A stretch of 64,000 nucleotides of DNA from Azotobacter bryophylli (GCF_042643485.1 NZ_JBHRSJ010000016.1:186001-250000); one strand, 5' to 3'; positions 27,863 to 36,521 are shown, counted from the stretch's first letter. Notes: a model not told the origin generated them from the sequence alone. Program-made: numbers and translations.

Positions 27863-29005
27863 TCAGGCGCAGCGCAGAAGCCCGGCATAGACCCGCAGAT
27901 GGTGATCGTCGTCGCCCAGCTGGTGGCCGAGCATTACCAGGCGCTTGGCGTGGTGGGCCAGGACGTATTCCCAGGTCATGCCGATCCCGCCATGCAGCTG
28001 GATCGCCTGCTCGGCGATGAAACGCCCGGCGCGCACGACGATGAACTTGGCGGCCGCCAGACGACGGCTGCGCTCCTCGCCGTCGGGCTCGTCGGCCACG
28101 CAGGCGGCGAGAATGGCCATGGAAGTGGCCAGCTCCAGCTCGGTGCGCATGTCCACCATGCGGTGCTGCAGAGCCTGGAACTTGCCGATAGGCGTGCCGA
28201 ATTGCCTGCGCGTCTTCAGGTAGTCGAGGGTCAGTCGGCAGGCCTCCTCCATGCTGCCCACGGCTTCCGCGCACTGGGCGGCGATGGCCCGGCCCTGCTG
28301 GTAGCGCAGCGCCGCCAGCGCCTGGCCCGGTTCGCCGAGCAGATCGCACTCGGGCACGAAGGTGCGCTCGAGGTACAGCTCGCAGCCTTTCGGGCCGTCG
28401 ACGGTCGGATAGGCCCGACGGCGCAGACCGTCTGCCTGCGCGTCGACCAGGAACAGCGAGACGCCATCCTCGTCCCCGGCCTCGCCGCCGGTTCGCGCGG
28501 AAACCAGCAGCATCCCGGCGCTGTGCCCGCCGATCACCACCGCCTTGCGCCCACTGAGCACCCAGCCGCCCTCGGCCGGGACGGCGCGGGTGCGCACCTC
28601 GTGCAGGCGGTAGCGGCTCTGCGGCTCCTCGAAGGCCGTCGCCAGCTGCAGTTCTCCGCCGATCAGCGGCGGCAGCAGACGCTCGTGCTGCTCGGCGCTA
28701 CCCAACTGCTGCAGCAGTCCGCCGGCGAAGATCTGTGACGACAGATAGGGCTCCAGACAGAGGCCACGGCCCAGTTCGGTCATCACCAGCAGGTTGTCCA
28801 CGCCGCTGCCGCCGAAGCCGCCATGGACTTCGGCGAAAGGCACGCCGAGCAGCCCCAGTTCGCCCATCCGTCGCCAGAATTCGCCGCTGAAGCCCGACTC
28901 GCTGCGGTAGTGGCGTTGGCGTTGCTCGAAGCCGTAGTGATCGCGCACCAGGCGAGCCACGGTGTCCTGCAGCATCTGCTGTTCTTCGCTGTGATTGAAG
29001 TCCAT
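27863..29005 (-). CDS. pimD: Acyl-CoA dehydrogenase, PimD-like small subunit
   Basis: A 380-residue acyl-CoA dehydrogenase (N-terminal helical, central beta, C-terminal helical domains). The C-terminal segment reads QLHGGIGMTWEYVLAHHAKRL and the region usually bearing the alternative catalytic Glu reads LRYQQGRAI, so neither usual catalytic base is obvious. That fits the accessory subunit of a two-gene dehydrogenase like PimCD of R. palustris, in which the partner carries the base. It sits 9 bases downstream of pimC. The role in pimeloyl-CoA oxidation is inferred from the neighbours. Confidence 0.78.
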   Translation of the reverse strand: MDFNHSEEQQMLQDTVARLVRDHYGFEQRQRHYRSESGFSGEFWRRMGELGLLGVPFAEVHGGFGGSGVDNLLVMTELGRGLCLEPYLSSQIFAGGLLQQLGSAEQHERLLPPLIGGELQLATAFEEPQSRYRLHEVRTRAVPAEGGWVLSGRKAVVIGGHSAGMLLVSARTGGEAGDEDGVSLFLVDAQADGLRRRAYPTVDGPKGCELYLERTFVPECDLLGEPGQALAALRYQQGRAIAAQCAEAVGSMEEACRLTLDYLKTRRQFGTPIGKFQALQHRMVDMRTELELATSMAILAACVADEPDGEERSRRLAAAKFIVVRAGRFIAEQAIQLHGGIGMTWEYVLAHHAKRLVMLGHQLGDDDHHLRVYAGLLRCA

Positions 29006-29014
29006 GGGGCTCTC

Positions 29015-30196
29015 CTACAGATCGAGAATCTGCTTCGCGACGATGTTCTTCTGGATTTCGTTGGAGCCGCCGTAGATCGACAGCTTGCGCAGGTTGAAGT
29101 ACTGGCAGGCGGGCGCCGCGCTGTAGTCGGCGTGCAGCGGCTCGCCGGAGAAGTCCGGGCTCAGCTCGTCCTCCAGATACGGCAGCGCGTAGGGGCCGAT
29201 CACCTTGCGCAGCAGGTGGCTGATGGCCTGGCGGATCTCCGAGCCCTTGATCTTGAGGATCGAGCTTTCCGCACCTGGCACGCCGCCGGCCCGCGCCGCG
29301 GCGAGGATGCGCAGGGTGCTCATCTCGATGGCCATCAGCTGCATCTCCAGCTCGGCGATCTGCGCGCGCAGCAGCGGGTCGTCGAGCACGCCCTCGCGAG
29401 TCGCGACCCGCTTGAGATGGGCCAGCGCCGCCTTGGACTGGCCGATGCCGGCCTGGCCGGTGCGCTCGTGGGTAAGCAGGTACTTGGCGCAGGTCCAGCC
29501 CTGGTTCTCCGCGCCGATCCGGTTGGCCACCGGTACCCGCACGTTGTCGAAGAACACCTCGTTGACTTCGTGCTCGCCGTCGAGGGTCACGATCGGCCGC
29601 ACGTCGATGCCGGGCGTGGCCATGTCGATCAGCAGGAAGGAGATGCCCTGTTGCTGGCGGGCTTCCGGATCGGTGCGCACCAGGCAGAAGATCATGTTGG
29701 CGTGCTGGCCGAGGGTGGTCCAGGTCTTCTGGCCGTTGACGATGTAGTGATCGCCGTCGCGCTCCGCGCGGGTCTTCAGCGAAGCCAGGTCGGAGCCGGC
29801 GCCCGGCTCGGAGTAGCCCTGGCACCACCAGTCGCGGCCGTCGAGGATGCGCGGCAGGTAACGGGCCTTCTGCTCCGGCGTGCCGAACTCGATGATCACC
29901 GGCGCGACCATGTTGACGCCGAAGGAGATCGGCCGTGGCGCGCCGTAGGCAGCGCACTCCTCCTCGAAGATGTGCTTCTGCACCAGACTCCAGCCGGTGC
30001 CGCCGTGCTCCACCGGCCAGTTGGCGGCGTACCAGCCGCGGCCGTTGAGGATGCGCTGCCAGCGCTGGTGGTCCTCCTTGCCCAGGCGCTTGCCGAGCCG
30101 GACCTTGGCAGCGATGTCCGCCGGCAGTTCGGTGCGCAGGAAGGCGCGCACCTGGTCGCGGAAATCCAGCTCTTCCCTGCTGTAATCGATGTCCAT
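29015..30196 (-). CDS. pimC: Acyl-CoA dehydrogenase, PimC-like large subunit
   Basis: A 393-residue flavoprotein with WWCQGYSEPGAGSDLASL and GQKTWTTLGQHAN as FAD/substrate segments. The usual medium-chain catalytic Glu position reads IYGGSNEIQ. A Glu near residue 244 (LLTHERTGQ) matches the alternative position used in isovaleryl-CoA dehydrogenase-type and heterodimeric enzymes. Together with the pimD gene 9 bases downstream it should form a two-subunit dehydrogenase that oxidises pimeloyl-CoA to 2,3-didehydropimeloyl-CoA. The start at 30196 (MDIDYSREELDFRDQ) was chosen by homology and a ribosome site (GAGGAGG). Confidence 0.8.
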   Translation of the reverse strand: MDIDYSREELDFRDQVRAFLRTELPADIAAKVRLGKRLGKEDHQRWQRILNGRGWYAANWPVEHGGTGWSLVQKHIFEEECAAYGAPRPISFGVNMVAPVIIEFGTPEQKARYLPRILDGRDWWCQGYSEPGAGSDLASLKTRAERDGDHYIVNGQKTWTTLGQHANMIFCLVRTDPEARQQQGISFLLIDMATPGIDVRPIVTLDGEHEVNEVFFDNVRVPVANRIGAENQGWTCAKYLLTHERTGQAGIGQSKAALAHLKRVATREGVLDDPLLRAQIAELEMQLMAIEMSTLRILAAARAGGVPGAESSILKIKGSEIRQAISHLLRKVIGPYALPYLEDELSPDFSGEPLHADYSAAPACQYFNLRKLSIYGGSNEIQKNIVAKQILDL

Positions 30197-30243
30197 GAAG
30201 CCTCCTCGGGTCGTTTCGCCGGAGCCGGCCCCGGCGGTGGGCG

Positions 30244-31101
30244 TTAGCGCTGATCGGCCTGGCGGGCCTTGCGCACGGCGAAGAAGGCGGCGACCAGAGC
30301 GGCTCGCTGCGGGGATTGCAGGCACTCCAGGAAGAGTTCGCGCTCGCGCCGCAGTCCCTCGGCCAGGGGTAGGTCGACCGCTGCTTGGAGCGCCGCGATG
30401 GCCCGCAACGGGGCGAACAGCTCGGGCCCGCCCTGCTTCGCTTCGCGCCGGCGGGTGGCGAAGAGCCCGACAAAATCGCCGAACATCCGGTCGTTGCGCT
30501 CGCCGGTGCGGCGCGGCCCGTGGCCTTCGGCCAGCAGGCGCTCGGTGAAGGCCAGCCCGGCGGTCTCCGGTTCGGCTTCGAACAGCGCATCGACCAGGCC
30601 GCTGTGCGCCGCCTCCTCCGCTGCGATGGGATGTGCACCGAGGATCATCTCCAGCGCCAGGGCGACGCCGACCAGGCGCGGCAGACGCTGGGTACCGCCG
30701 GCGCCGGGAATCAGCCCCAGCCTGACCTCGGGCAGGCCCAGCGAGGCGTCGTGCCGGGCGATGCGGTAATGGCAGGCCAGGGCGATTTCCAGCCCGCCGC
30801 CCAGGGCCGAGCCGTGGATCGCGGCGACGCTGGGCTTGCTGCAGCGCTCGATGGTCTCGACCACCTCGGGAAGGATCGGCGCCTTCGGCGGCAGGCCGAA
30901 CTCCCTGATGTCGGCGCCGGCCATGAAGGTCCTGCCGGCGCAGTACAAAACCACGGCCTGTACGTCCCGGTCGGCCTCCGCCGCCCGGAAGGCGTCCTGC
31001 AGTGCAACGCGTAGCCCGTGGCCGAGAGCGTTGACGGGCGGGTTGTCGACCCGGATCAGGGCGATGGCGCCCTGCCGGGCCAGATGCACGAGGGATGACA
31101 T
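30244..31101 (-). CDS. Enoyl-CoA hydratase of the FadB N-terminal type
   Basis: A 285-residue crotonase-fold protein. Both catalytic glutamates of FadB-type hydratases are present: Glu105 in ALGGGLEIALACHYR and Glu125 in GLPEVRLGLIPGAGGT. The C-terminal tail is longer than in short hydratases. With the separate 3-hydroxyacyl-CoA dehydrogenase downstream it looks like a PimF/FadB function split over two genes. It may hydrate didehydropimeloyl-CoA and, since no badK is seen, perhaps also cyclohex-1-ene-carboxyl-CoA. It is the first gene of the minus-strand operon, divergent from aliA. Start chosen at 31101 (MSSLVHLARQG). Confidence 0.83.
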   Translation of the reverse strand: MSSLVHLARQGAIALIRVDNPPVNALGHGLRVALQDAFRAAEADRDVQAVVLYCAGRTFMAGADIREFGLPPKAPILPEVVETIERCSKPSVAAIHGSALGGGLEIALACHYRIARHDASLGLPEVRLGLIPGAGGTQRLPRLVGVALALEMILGAHPIAAEEAAHSGLVDALFEAEPETAGLAFTERLLAEGHGPRRTGERNDRMFGDFVGLFATRRREAKQGGPELFAPLRAIAALQAAVDLPLAEGLRRERELFLECLQSPQRAALVAAFFAVRKARQADQR

Positions 31102-31198
31102 CGGTCGAGCTCCTGCAGGCGTCGCTCGCCTGCTTTCTTGTTCTTGTCGAGTCGGCAACCTGGCGGCTAGCCAGCCGACGATACCGTGGCGTTCCTTG

Positions 31199-31273
31199 CA
31201 ACCTGTTGTCGAGCATAGAGTCAGCGATCATTAAAGACAACATGTTGACATAAAATTATCGTAAACCTATCTT
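31199..31273 (+). promoter_or_regulatory. aliA promoter with palindromic operator candidates
   Basis: A sigma70-like promoter reads TTGACA (31245-31250), 17-base spacer, TATCTT (31268-31273), 65 bases before the aliA start. The perfect palindrome CAACATGTTG (31238-31247) overlaps the -35. A second copy, CAACCTGTTG, lies at 31199-31208, centred 39 bases upstream. MarR-family repressors bind such short palindromes, and a badR gene ends the operon, so BadR is the natural candidate. The second site could serve the divergent operon. Confidence 0.65.
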
Positions 31274-31338
31274 CACCCCCATCAGGGAAGTCGATGCAGT
31301 ACCCGCTATAACAATAAAACCCGCAAGGGAGGGTAGGC

Positions 31339-33006
31339 ATGAAAACAACAACGAACCTGTATCGGGTGCGGCGTGCGGCAATGTATGCCTGCGGCGCCTG
31401 GAATGACAGGATCATTACGGATTACCTGGACGAGGCCGTCGCCAGAGCGCCGGCGCGCAACGCCCTAGTTGGCTACCGGGTCCAGGCCGGCGACCGCACC
31501 GCACTGAGCTATGCCGAGCTGGATCGGCGCGTCGCCCGCATCGCCGCAGGGCTCGCGGCGCTGGGGGTAGAGCCCGGGGACGTGGTCTCCTGCCAGCTGC
31601 CCAACTGGTGGCAGATGAGCGCCCTGTTCCTCGCCTGTGTCCGCATCGGCGCCGTGACCAACCCGCTGATGCCGATCTTCCGCGAGCACGAGCTGCGCTT
31701 CATGCTCGCCCATGCCCGTAGCCGGGTGCTGGTCATCCCGCAGACCTTCCGTCATTTCGACCACCAGGCGATGATCCGCGGACTACGCGGTGAGCTGCCG
31801 GACCTGGCGCGGGTGCTGGTGATCGGCGGCGAGGGAGAGGAATCCTTCGAGCAGGCGCTGCTGGAGCCGGGCTGGGAGCGTGAAGTCGACAGCGCCCGCC
31901 TGTTCGCCGAACGCCGCCCCTCGGCCGACGACGTGATCCAGGTGATCTACACCTCGGGCACCACCGGCAAGCCCAAGGGCGTCATGCACACCTGCAACAC
32001 CTTGCTCAGCCATATCCGCCCGTTCTGCGAGCGGCACCGCCTGAGCGAGGCACACACCGTCCTGATGCCCTCCCCGCTGGCCCATCAGCTCGGCTTCCTC
32101 TACGGTCTGATGGCGCCGATCTACCTGGGCGCCACCAGCGTCCTGCAGGACATCTGGGATCCGCTGTTCTCGGTCCGCGTCATCGCCGAGGAACGCCCCT
32201 CCCTCACCCTGGGCTCCACCCCCTTCCTCTCCGATCTGCTGGACATCGCCGACCGGCACCGCGAGCAACTGGCCTCGCTACGAACCTTCATCTCCGCCGG
32301 CGCGCCGATTCCCGGCGCCCTGGTGGAAAGGACCGCCGGCCTGCTGGACACCCGGATCGTCTCGGCCTGGGGCATGACCGAGAACGGTGCCGTCACCACC
32401 ACCCGGCCGGACGATCCCCCGCACATGGCCGCCATCAGCGACGGCCTCGCCCTGCCGCACATGGAGGTCCGGGTGATCGGCGAGGACGGCACGCCGCTGC
32501 CGCCGAACCAGGAAGGCGATCTCTTCGTCCGCGGAGCCAGCATGTTCGTCGGCTATCTCCACCAGCCGGAGCTGTACGGCGTGGACGACGACGGATGGTT
32601 CCCTACCGGCGACATCGCCCGTATGGACGAGAACGGCTACATCCGCATCACCGGGCGCAGCAAGGACGTGGTCATCCGTGGCGGCGAGAACATCCCGGTA
32701 GTCGATATCGAGAACACCCTCTACAAGCACCCGGCGATCCAGAGCGTCGCCCTGGTCGGCGCTCCCGACCCGCGTCTGGGCGAGCGCCTGTGCGCCTACG
32801 TCACCCAGAAGGACGGCCGGGAGCGGCCGCTCACCTTGCAGGAGGTGGTCGATTACCTGCTGGAGCAGCAGTTCACCCGCCAGTACCTGCCGGAATACCT
32901 CGAAGTGCTGGACGAGCTGCCGCGCACGGCCTCCGGAAAGATCCAGAAATTCAAGCTGCGCGAGCGGGCCCGACACCTGTTCGGCGATCGCCAGATACCC
33001 GCCTGA
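31339..33006 (+). CDS. aliA: Cyclohexanecarboxylate-CoA ligase
   Basis: A 555-residue AMP-forming acyl-CoA synthetase. The P-loop-like YTSGTTGKPKG is at residues 204-214, the adenylate-binding AWGMTENG is near residue 343, the hinge region is TGRSKDVVIRGGENI, and the C-terminal catalytic lysine is in TASGKIQKF (about Lys534). The overall sequence resembles AliA of R. palustris, and the next genes badH, badI, aliB and badR support this. It activates cyclohexanecarboxylate in the cytoplasm. The ATG at 31339 follows a GGGAGGG ribosome site. It is the first gene of the plus-strand operon. Confidence 0.83.
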   Translation: MKTTTNLYRVRRAAMYACGAWNDRIITDYLDEAVARAPARNALVGYRVQAGDRTALSYAELDRRVARIAAGLAALGVEPGDVVSCQLPNWWQMSALFLACVRIGAVTNPLMPIFREHELRFMLAHARSRVLVIPQTFRHFDHQAMIRGLRGELPDLARVLVIGGEGEESFEQALLEPGWEREVDSARLFAERRPSADDVIQVIYTSGTTGKPKGVMHTCNTLLSHIRPFCERHRLSEAHTVLMPSPLAHQLGFLYGLMAPIYLGATSVLQDIWDPLFSVRVIAEERPSLTLGSTPFLSDLLDIADRHREQLASLRTFISAGAPIPGALVERTAGLLDTRIVSAWGMTENGAVTTTRPDDPPHMAAISDGLALPHMEVRVIGEDGTPLPPNQEGDLFVRGASMFVGYLHQPELYGVDDDGWFPTGDIARMDENGYIRITGRSKDVVIRGGENIPVVDIENTLYKHPAIQSVALVGAPDPRLGERLCAYVTQKDGRERPLTLQEVVDYLLEQQFTRQYLPEYLEVLDELPRTASGKIQKFKLRERARHLFGDRQIPA

Positions 33007-33056
33007 GCCAGGCATTCACCAGTCCCAGGACAAGTTCGACAAGAAGGGAGCGAGAC

Positions 33057-33824
33057 ATGAAAGGTCTGATAGGAAAAATCGTGATAGTCACCGGCGGCGG
33101 CGGCGGCATCGGCCGTGCGGTCTGCCAGCGGTTCGCCGAGGAAGGCAGCCTGGTGGCGGTGCTCGACCGCGACGCCGGAGCCGCGCAAGCCACCGTGGAG
33201 CTGATCCGCGAGGCAGGCGGCAAGGCCCGCGCCTACGCGGCGGACATCAGCGATTACGCGGCCATCGTCGACACCGTGACGGCCATCGAGCGGGATCTGG
33301 GCGTGCCCACGGTGCTGGTCAACAACGCCGGCTTCGACGTCTTCATGCCATTCCTCAAGACCGAGCCGGCGCTCTGGCAGCAACTGATCGCCATCAACCT
33401 CACCGGCGCCCTCAACATGCACCACGTGGTCCTGCCGAAGATGGTCGAGGCCGGCGGCGGCAAGGTCATCAACATCGCCTCCGACGCCGCCCGCGTCGGC
33501 TCCTCAGGCGAGGCCGTGTACGCCGCCTGCAAGGCCGGCCTGGTCGGCCTGTCGAAGACCCTGGCACGCGAGCTGGCGGCCAGGAACGTCACCCTCAACG
33601 TGGTCTGCCCCGGCCCGACCGACACCGCCCTGCTGAAGAGCGTGACGGACAGCGCGAGCAACCCGGAAAAGCTGCTGGAAGCCTTCCGCAACGCCGTGCC
33701 CATGCGCCGCATCGGCCAGCCGCAGGATTACCCGGGAATCATCGCCCTGCTCGCCAGCGACGATGCCGACTTCATCACCGGCCAGGTCATCAGCGTGTCC
33801 GGCGGCCTGACCATGGCCGGCTGA
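33057..33824 (+). CDS. badH: 2-hydroxycyclohexanecarboxyl-CoA dehydrogenase
   Basis: A 255-residue short-chain dehydrogenase. The NAD-binding TGGGGGIG lies at residues 12-19, NNAG is present near residue 90, and the catalytic Tyr-x-x-x-Lys is in VYAACKAGL. It is close in appearance to BadH, which oxidises the ring hydroxyl of 2-hydroxycyclohexane-1-carboxyl-CoA to the ketone. Alone it could be any SDR (for example FabG-like), but its place between aliA and badI makes BadH by far the most likely. The ATG follows a GAAGGGAGCG ribosome site. Confidence 0.83.
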   Translation: MKGLIGKIVIVTGGGGGIGRAVCQRFAEEGSLVAVLDRDAGAAQATVELIREAGGKARAYAADISDYAAIVDTVTAIERDLGVPTVLVNNAGFDVFMPFLKTEPALWQQLIAINLTGALNMHHVVLPKMVEAGGGKVINIASDAARVGSSGEAVYAACKAGLVGLSKTLARELAARNVTLNVVCPGPTDTALLKSVTDSASNPEKLLEAFRNAVPMRRIGQPQDYPGIIALLASDDADFITGQVISVSGGLTMAG

Positions 33825-33840
33825 CCAGGAGATCGAATCC

Positions 33841-34623
33841 ATGAACTACGAAGACATCCTTTACGCAGAGACTGACGGCGTCGCCACCATCACCATCAAC
33901 CGTCCCGAGCGCTACAACGCCTTCCGCGGCCAGACCTGCCTGGAGCTGATCGACGCCTTCAACCGCGCCGGCTGGAACAAGGCGATCGGCGTGATCGTCC
34001 TCACCGGTGCCGGCGACAAGGCCTTCTGCACCGGCGGCGACCAGGGCGCCCACGAGGGGCAGTACGACGGCCGCGGCCTGATCGGCCTGCCAGTCGAGGA
34101 ACTGCAGGGACTGATCCGCGAGGTGCCCAAGCCGGTGATCGCCCGGGTCAACGGCTTCGCCATCGGCGGCGGCCATGTGCTGCATGTGCTCTGCGACCTG
34201 TCCATCGCCTCGGAAAAAGCCGTTTTCGGCCAGGTCGGGCCGAAGGTCGGCTCGGTCGACCCGGGCTTCGGCACCGCCTACCTGGCCCGGGTGATCGGCG
34301 AGAAGCGCGCCCGCGAGATCTGGTACCTGTGCCGCAAGTACAACGCCCAGCAAGCGCTGGAATGGGGGCTGGTCAACGCCATGGTGCCCCACGAGCAGCT
34401 GGATGCGGAAGTGCAGAAGTGGTGCGAGGAAATCCTCGAGAAGAGTCCGACCGCCCTGTCCATCGCCAAGCGCTCGTTCAACGCCGACAGCGAGAACATC
34501 GCCGGCATTGGCGGCCTCGGCATGCAGGCCCTGAGCCTGTACTACGACACCGAGGAGTCCCGGGAAGGCGTCGCCGCCTTCAAGGAAAAGCGCAGGCCGG
34601 ACTTCCGCAAGTTCTACAAGTGA
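33841..34623 (+). CDS. badI: 2-ketocyclohexanecarboxyl-CoA hydrolase (ring opening)
   Basis: A 260-residue crotonase-superfamily protein resembling BadI and, more distantly, MenB. Key segments are FCTGGDQGAHEG, FAIGGGHVLHVLCDLSIASE and GQVGPKVGSVDPGFGTAYL. BadI hydrolyses the ring of 2-ketocyclohexane-1-carboxyl-CoA to give linear pimeloyl-CoA, the key step linking the alicyclic upper pathway with beta-oxidation. It is 16 bases after badH. A REP-like element lies in the 91-base gap before aliB. Confidence 0.87.
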   Translation: MNYEDILYAETDGVATITINRPERYNAFRGQTCLELIDAFNRAGWNKAIGVIVLTGAGDKAFCTGGDQGAHEGQYDGRGLIGLPVEELQGLIREVPKPVIARVNGFAIGGGHVLHVLCDLSIASEKAVFGQVGPKVGSVDPGFGTAYLARVIGEKRAREIWYLCRKYNAQQALEWGLVNAMVPHEQLDAEVQKWCEEILEKSPTALSIAKRSFNADSENIAGIGGLGMQALSLYYDTEESREGVAAFKEKRRPDFRKFYK

Positions 34624-34634
34624 TCCCCTGGTCG

Positions 34635-34660
34635 GTAGGAGCGGACTCATCCGCGATCGG
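34635..34660 (+). repeat. REP-like element between badI and aliB
   Basis: The element begins GTAGGAGCGGACTCATCCGC and continues GATCGG. It matches the muxB-muxC copy at 22 of 23 positions in the opposite orientation. Shorter relatives occur at 27841-27852 (12 bases) and near 20838. Confidence 0.72.
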
Positions 34661-34714
34661 AGGTGGCGCCTCCCTCCTGCCGGCAGGTTCGAGATTTCTC
34701 CACCGGAGGCAACC

Positions 34715-35854
34715 ATGAATTTCGCATTCACCGAACAACAACAGGCGATCCGGGAAAGCGTGGCGCGCCTGGCCGCCGACGTCCTGGCCCCCCGCTATCG
34801 CCAGCGCGAGCAGGAAGGCCGCATCGAGCGCTCCGTGATCCGGCAATTGGGCGACATGGGCTGCCTGGGCGGCGAGCTGCCGGAAAAACTCGGCGGCAGC
34901 GGGCTGGGCTGCGTCACCAGCGGCGTGATCATCGAGGAAATCGCCAAGGGCGACTTCAACGTCGGCTACCTGCCGCTGCTGGCCTCGCTGAACGGGCAGA
35001 TCATCGCCAACTACGCCGAGCCGGAGCTGGCGCGGAAATGGCTGAGCGAGATCACCGCCGGGCGCAAGACCGTCTGCATCGCCCTGACCGAACCCCATGG
35101 TGGCTCGGATGCCGCCAACCTGCGCCTGAAGGCCGAGCGTCGGGGCGATCACTACCTGCTCAACGGCGAGAAGACCTCGATCTCCATGGCCGACCAGGCC
35201 GACGTCGCCGTGGTCTTCGCCCGCACCGGCACCGTCGAGCAGCGCGCCGGCGGGATCAGCGCCTTCCTCGTACCGATGGATCTGCCGGGCATCGCCACCA
35301 CCCGCTTCGAGGACTCCGGCCAGCGCGCCATCGGCCGCGGCTCGATCTTCTTCGACAACGTCGCGGTGCCGCTGAGCCACCGCCTCGGCGAGGAAGGCAA
35401 GGGCTTCCGGCAGGTGATGCAGGGCTTCGACTACAGCCGCGCGCTGATCGGCCTGCAGTGTCTGGCCGTGGCCCAGCAGTCGCTGGACGAGACCTGGCAC
35501 TGGCTGACCGAGCGCCAGGCCTTCGGTCAACCGCTGTCGGCCTTCCAGGGGCTCACCCATCCCCTCGCCGAGTACCAGACCTACGTCTCCGCCGCCCGCC
35601 TGCAGTGCTACTACTCGTTGTGGCTCAAGGACAGCGGGCTGCCGCACAACGCCGAGGCCGCCATGAACAAGTGGTGGGCGCCGAAGCTCGCCTTCGACGT
35701 GGTAAAACAGTGCTTGTTGGCTCACGGCCATACCGGCTACGGCGAGGACCTGCCCCTGGCCCAGCGCCTGCGCGACGTGCTCGGCCTGCAAATCGGTGAC
35801 GGCACGGCGCAGATCATGAAAAATATCATCGCACGCGAGACCGTCCCGAAATGA
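34715..35854 (+). CDS. aliB: Cyclohexanecarboxyl-CoA dehydrogenase
   Basis: A 379-residue acyl-CoA dehydrogenase with TEPHGGSDAANL and GEKTSISMADQAD in the FAD/substrate region. At the position of the usual catalytic Glu (the YEGTSQIQ motif of medium-chain enzymes) it reads GDGTAQIM, placing Asp362 as the base. I recall that characterised cyclohexanecarboxyl-CoA dehydrogenases use Asp there, so the change supports AliB rather than a fatty-acid enzyme. Product: cyclohex-1-ene-1-carboxyl-CoA. The ribosome site is CGGAGGC. An ATGA at the stop overlaps an alternative upstream badR start. Confidence 0.84.
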   Translation: MNFAFTEQQQAIRESVARLAADVLAPRYRQREQEGRIERSVIRQLGDMGCLGGELPEKLGGSGLGCVTSGVIIEEIAKGDFNVGYLPLLASLNGQIIANYAEPELARKWLSEITAGRKTVCIALTEPHGGSDAANLRLKAERRGDHYLLNGEKTSISMADQADVAVVFARTGTVEQRAGGISAFLVPMDLPGIATTRFEDSGQRAIGRGSIFFDNVAVPLSHRLGEEGKGFRQVMQGFDYSRALIGLQCLAVAQQSLDETWHWLTERQAFGQPLSAFQGLTHPLAEYQTYVSAARLQCYYSLWLKDSGLPHNAEAAMNKWWAPKLAFDVVKQCLLAHGHTGYGEDLPLAQRLRDVLGLQIGDGTAQIMKNIIARETVPK

Positions 35855-35925
35855 CCGCTTGTCTGTCCCGGCAGCAAGGAGGCTTGACGGCCGTCGAGCC
35901 TTCCACCGGGAAAACAGGAGTCCAA

Positions 35926-36408
35926 ATGAGCGAAAGCCCGTCCAGAGGCGTAGCCAACCGGTTGTTCTTCCGACTGTTCCAGACCGGGAACATCCTCCAG
36001 CGGCAGATCCAGCACGAGATGGGCGTCAGCACCGTGCAGTGGGCGGTGCTGGGCGCCCTTTCCCGCGAAGGCTACGAGCAGGGAATCTCGTTCAATCAGC
36101 TGACCGAGTATCTGTTCGTCAGTCGGCAGAGCCTGGATGGCGTACTCAAGCGCATGGAGCGGGACAAGCACATCGTGCGCATTCCGCACCCGGAGGACGG
36201 ACGTGCCCGTCTGGTGCAGATGACCGGGCAAGGACGGGAGTTCTGGGACAGCCTGCAACCGAAGATCACCGAATTCTACCGGCAGGCACTGGGCAGTTTC
36301 GGTTTCGACGACAGCATCAGCTTGCTGCATTATCTCAACAACTTGCAGGGCGATTTGACCAAAGTCGAATTGTCCACTCTGAAAAGCTTGACGAAAGATT
36401 CAAGATAA
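35926..36408 (+). CDS. badR: MarR-family regulator BadR
   Basis: A 160-residue MarR-type winged-helix protein. Helices for dimerisation surround the DNA-binding part VSTVQWAVLGALSRE ... LFVSRQSLDGVLKRMERDKHIVRI and a wing at PEDGRARLVQMT. In R. palustris BadR represses badHI-aliAB and is relieved by the pathway intermediate 2-ketocyclohexanecarboxyl-CoA (from memory). The start at 35926 is chosen because of a perfect AGGAG ribosome site 7 bases upstream; an in-frame ATG at 35851, overlapping the aliB stop, would add 25 residues. Candidate operators lie before aliA. Confidence 0.83.
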   Translation: MSESPSRGVANRLFFRLFQTGNILQRQIQHEMGVSTVQWAVLGALSREGYEQGISFNQLTEYLFVSRQSLDGVLKRMERDKHIVRIPHPEDGRARLVQMTGQGREFWDSLQPKITEFYRQALGSFGFDDSISLLHYLNNLQGDLTKVELSTLKSLTKDSR

Positions 36409-36438
36409 GCAGGAATAGCAACGGAAGCTGACCCGCTA

Positions 36439-36479
36439 TGCGGCTCTGCCGCACTGTTTCATCCCACGCTCTCGCGTGG
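36439..36479 (+). terminator. Tandem hairpins after badR
   Basis: TGCGGC/GCCGCA (36439-36453, 3-base loop, then CTGTTTC) and CCACGC/GCGTGG (36464-36479, 4-base loop) follow the badR stop. They probably end the aliA-badR transcript. The T tract of the first is short. Confidence 0.55.
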
Positions 36480-36521
36480 TGCCGTTTGAATAAAAACAAA
36501 AACACTTGGCAGGAATAACCG

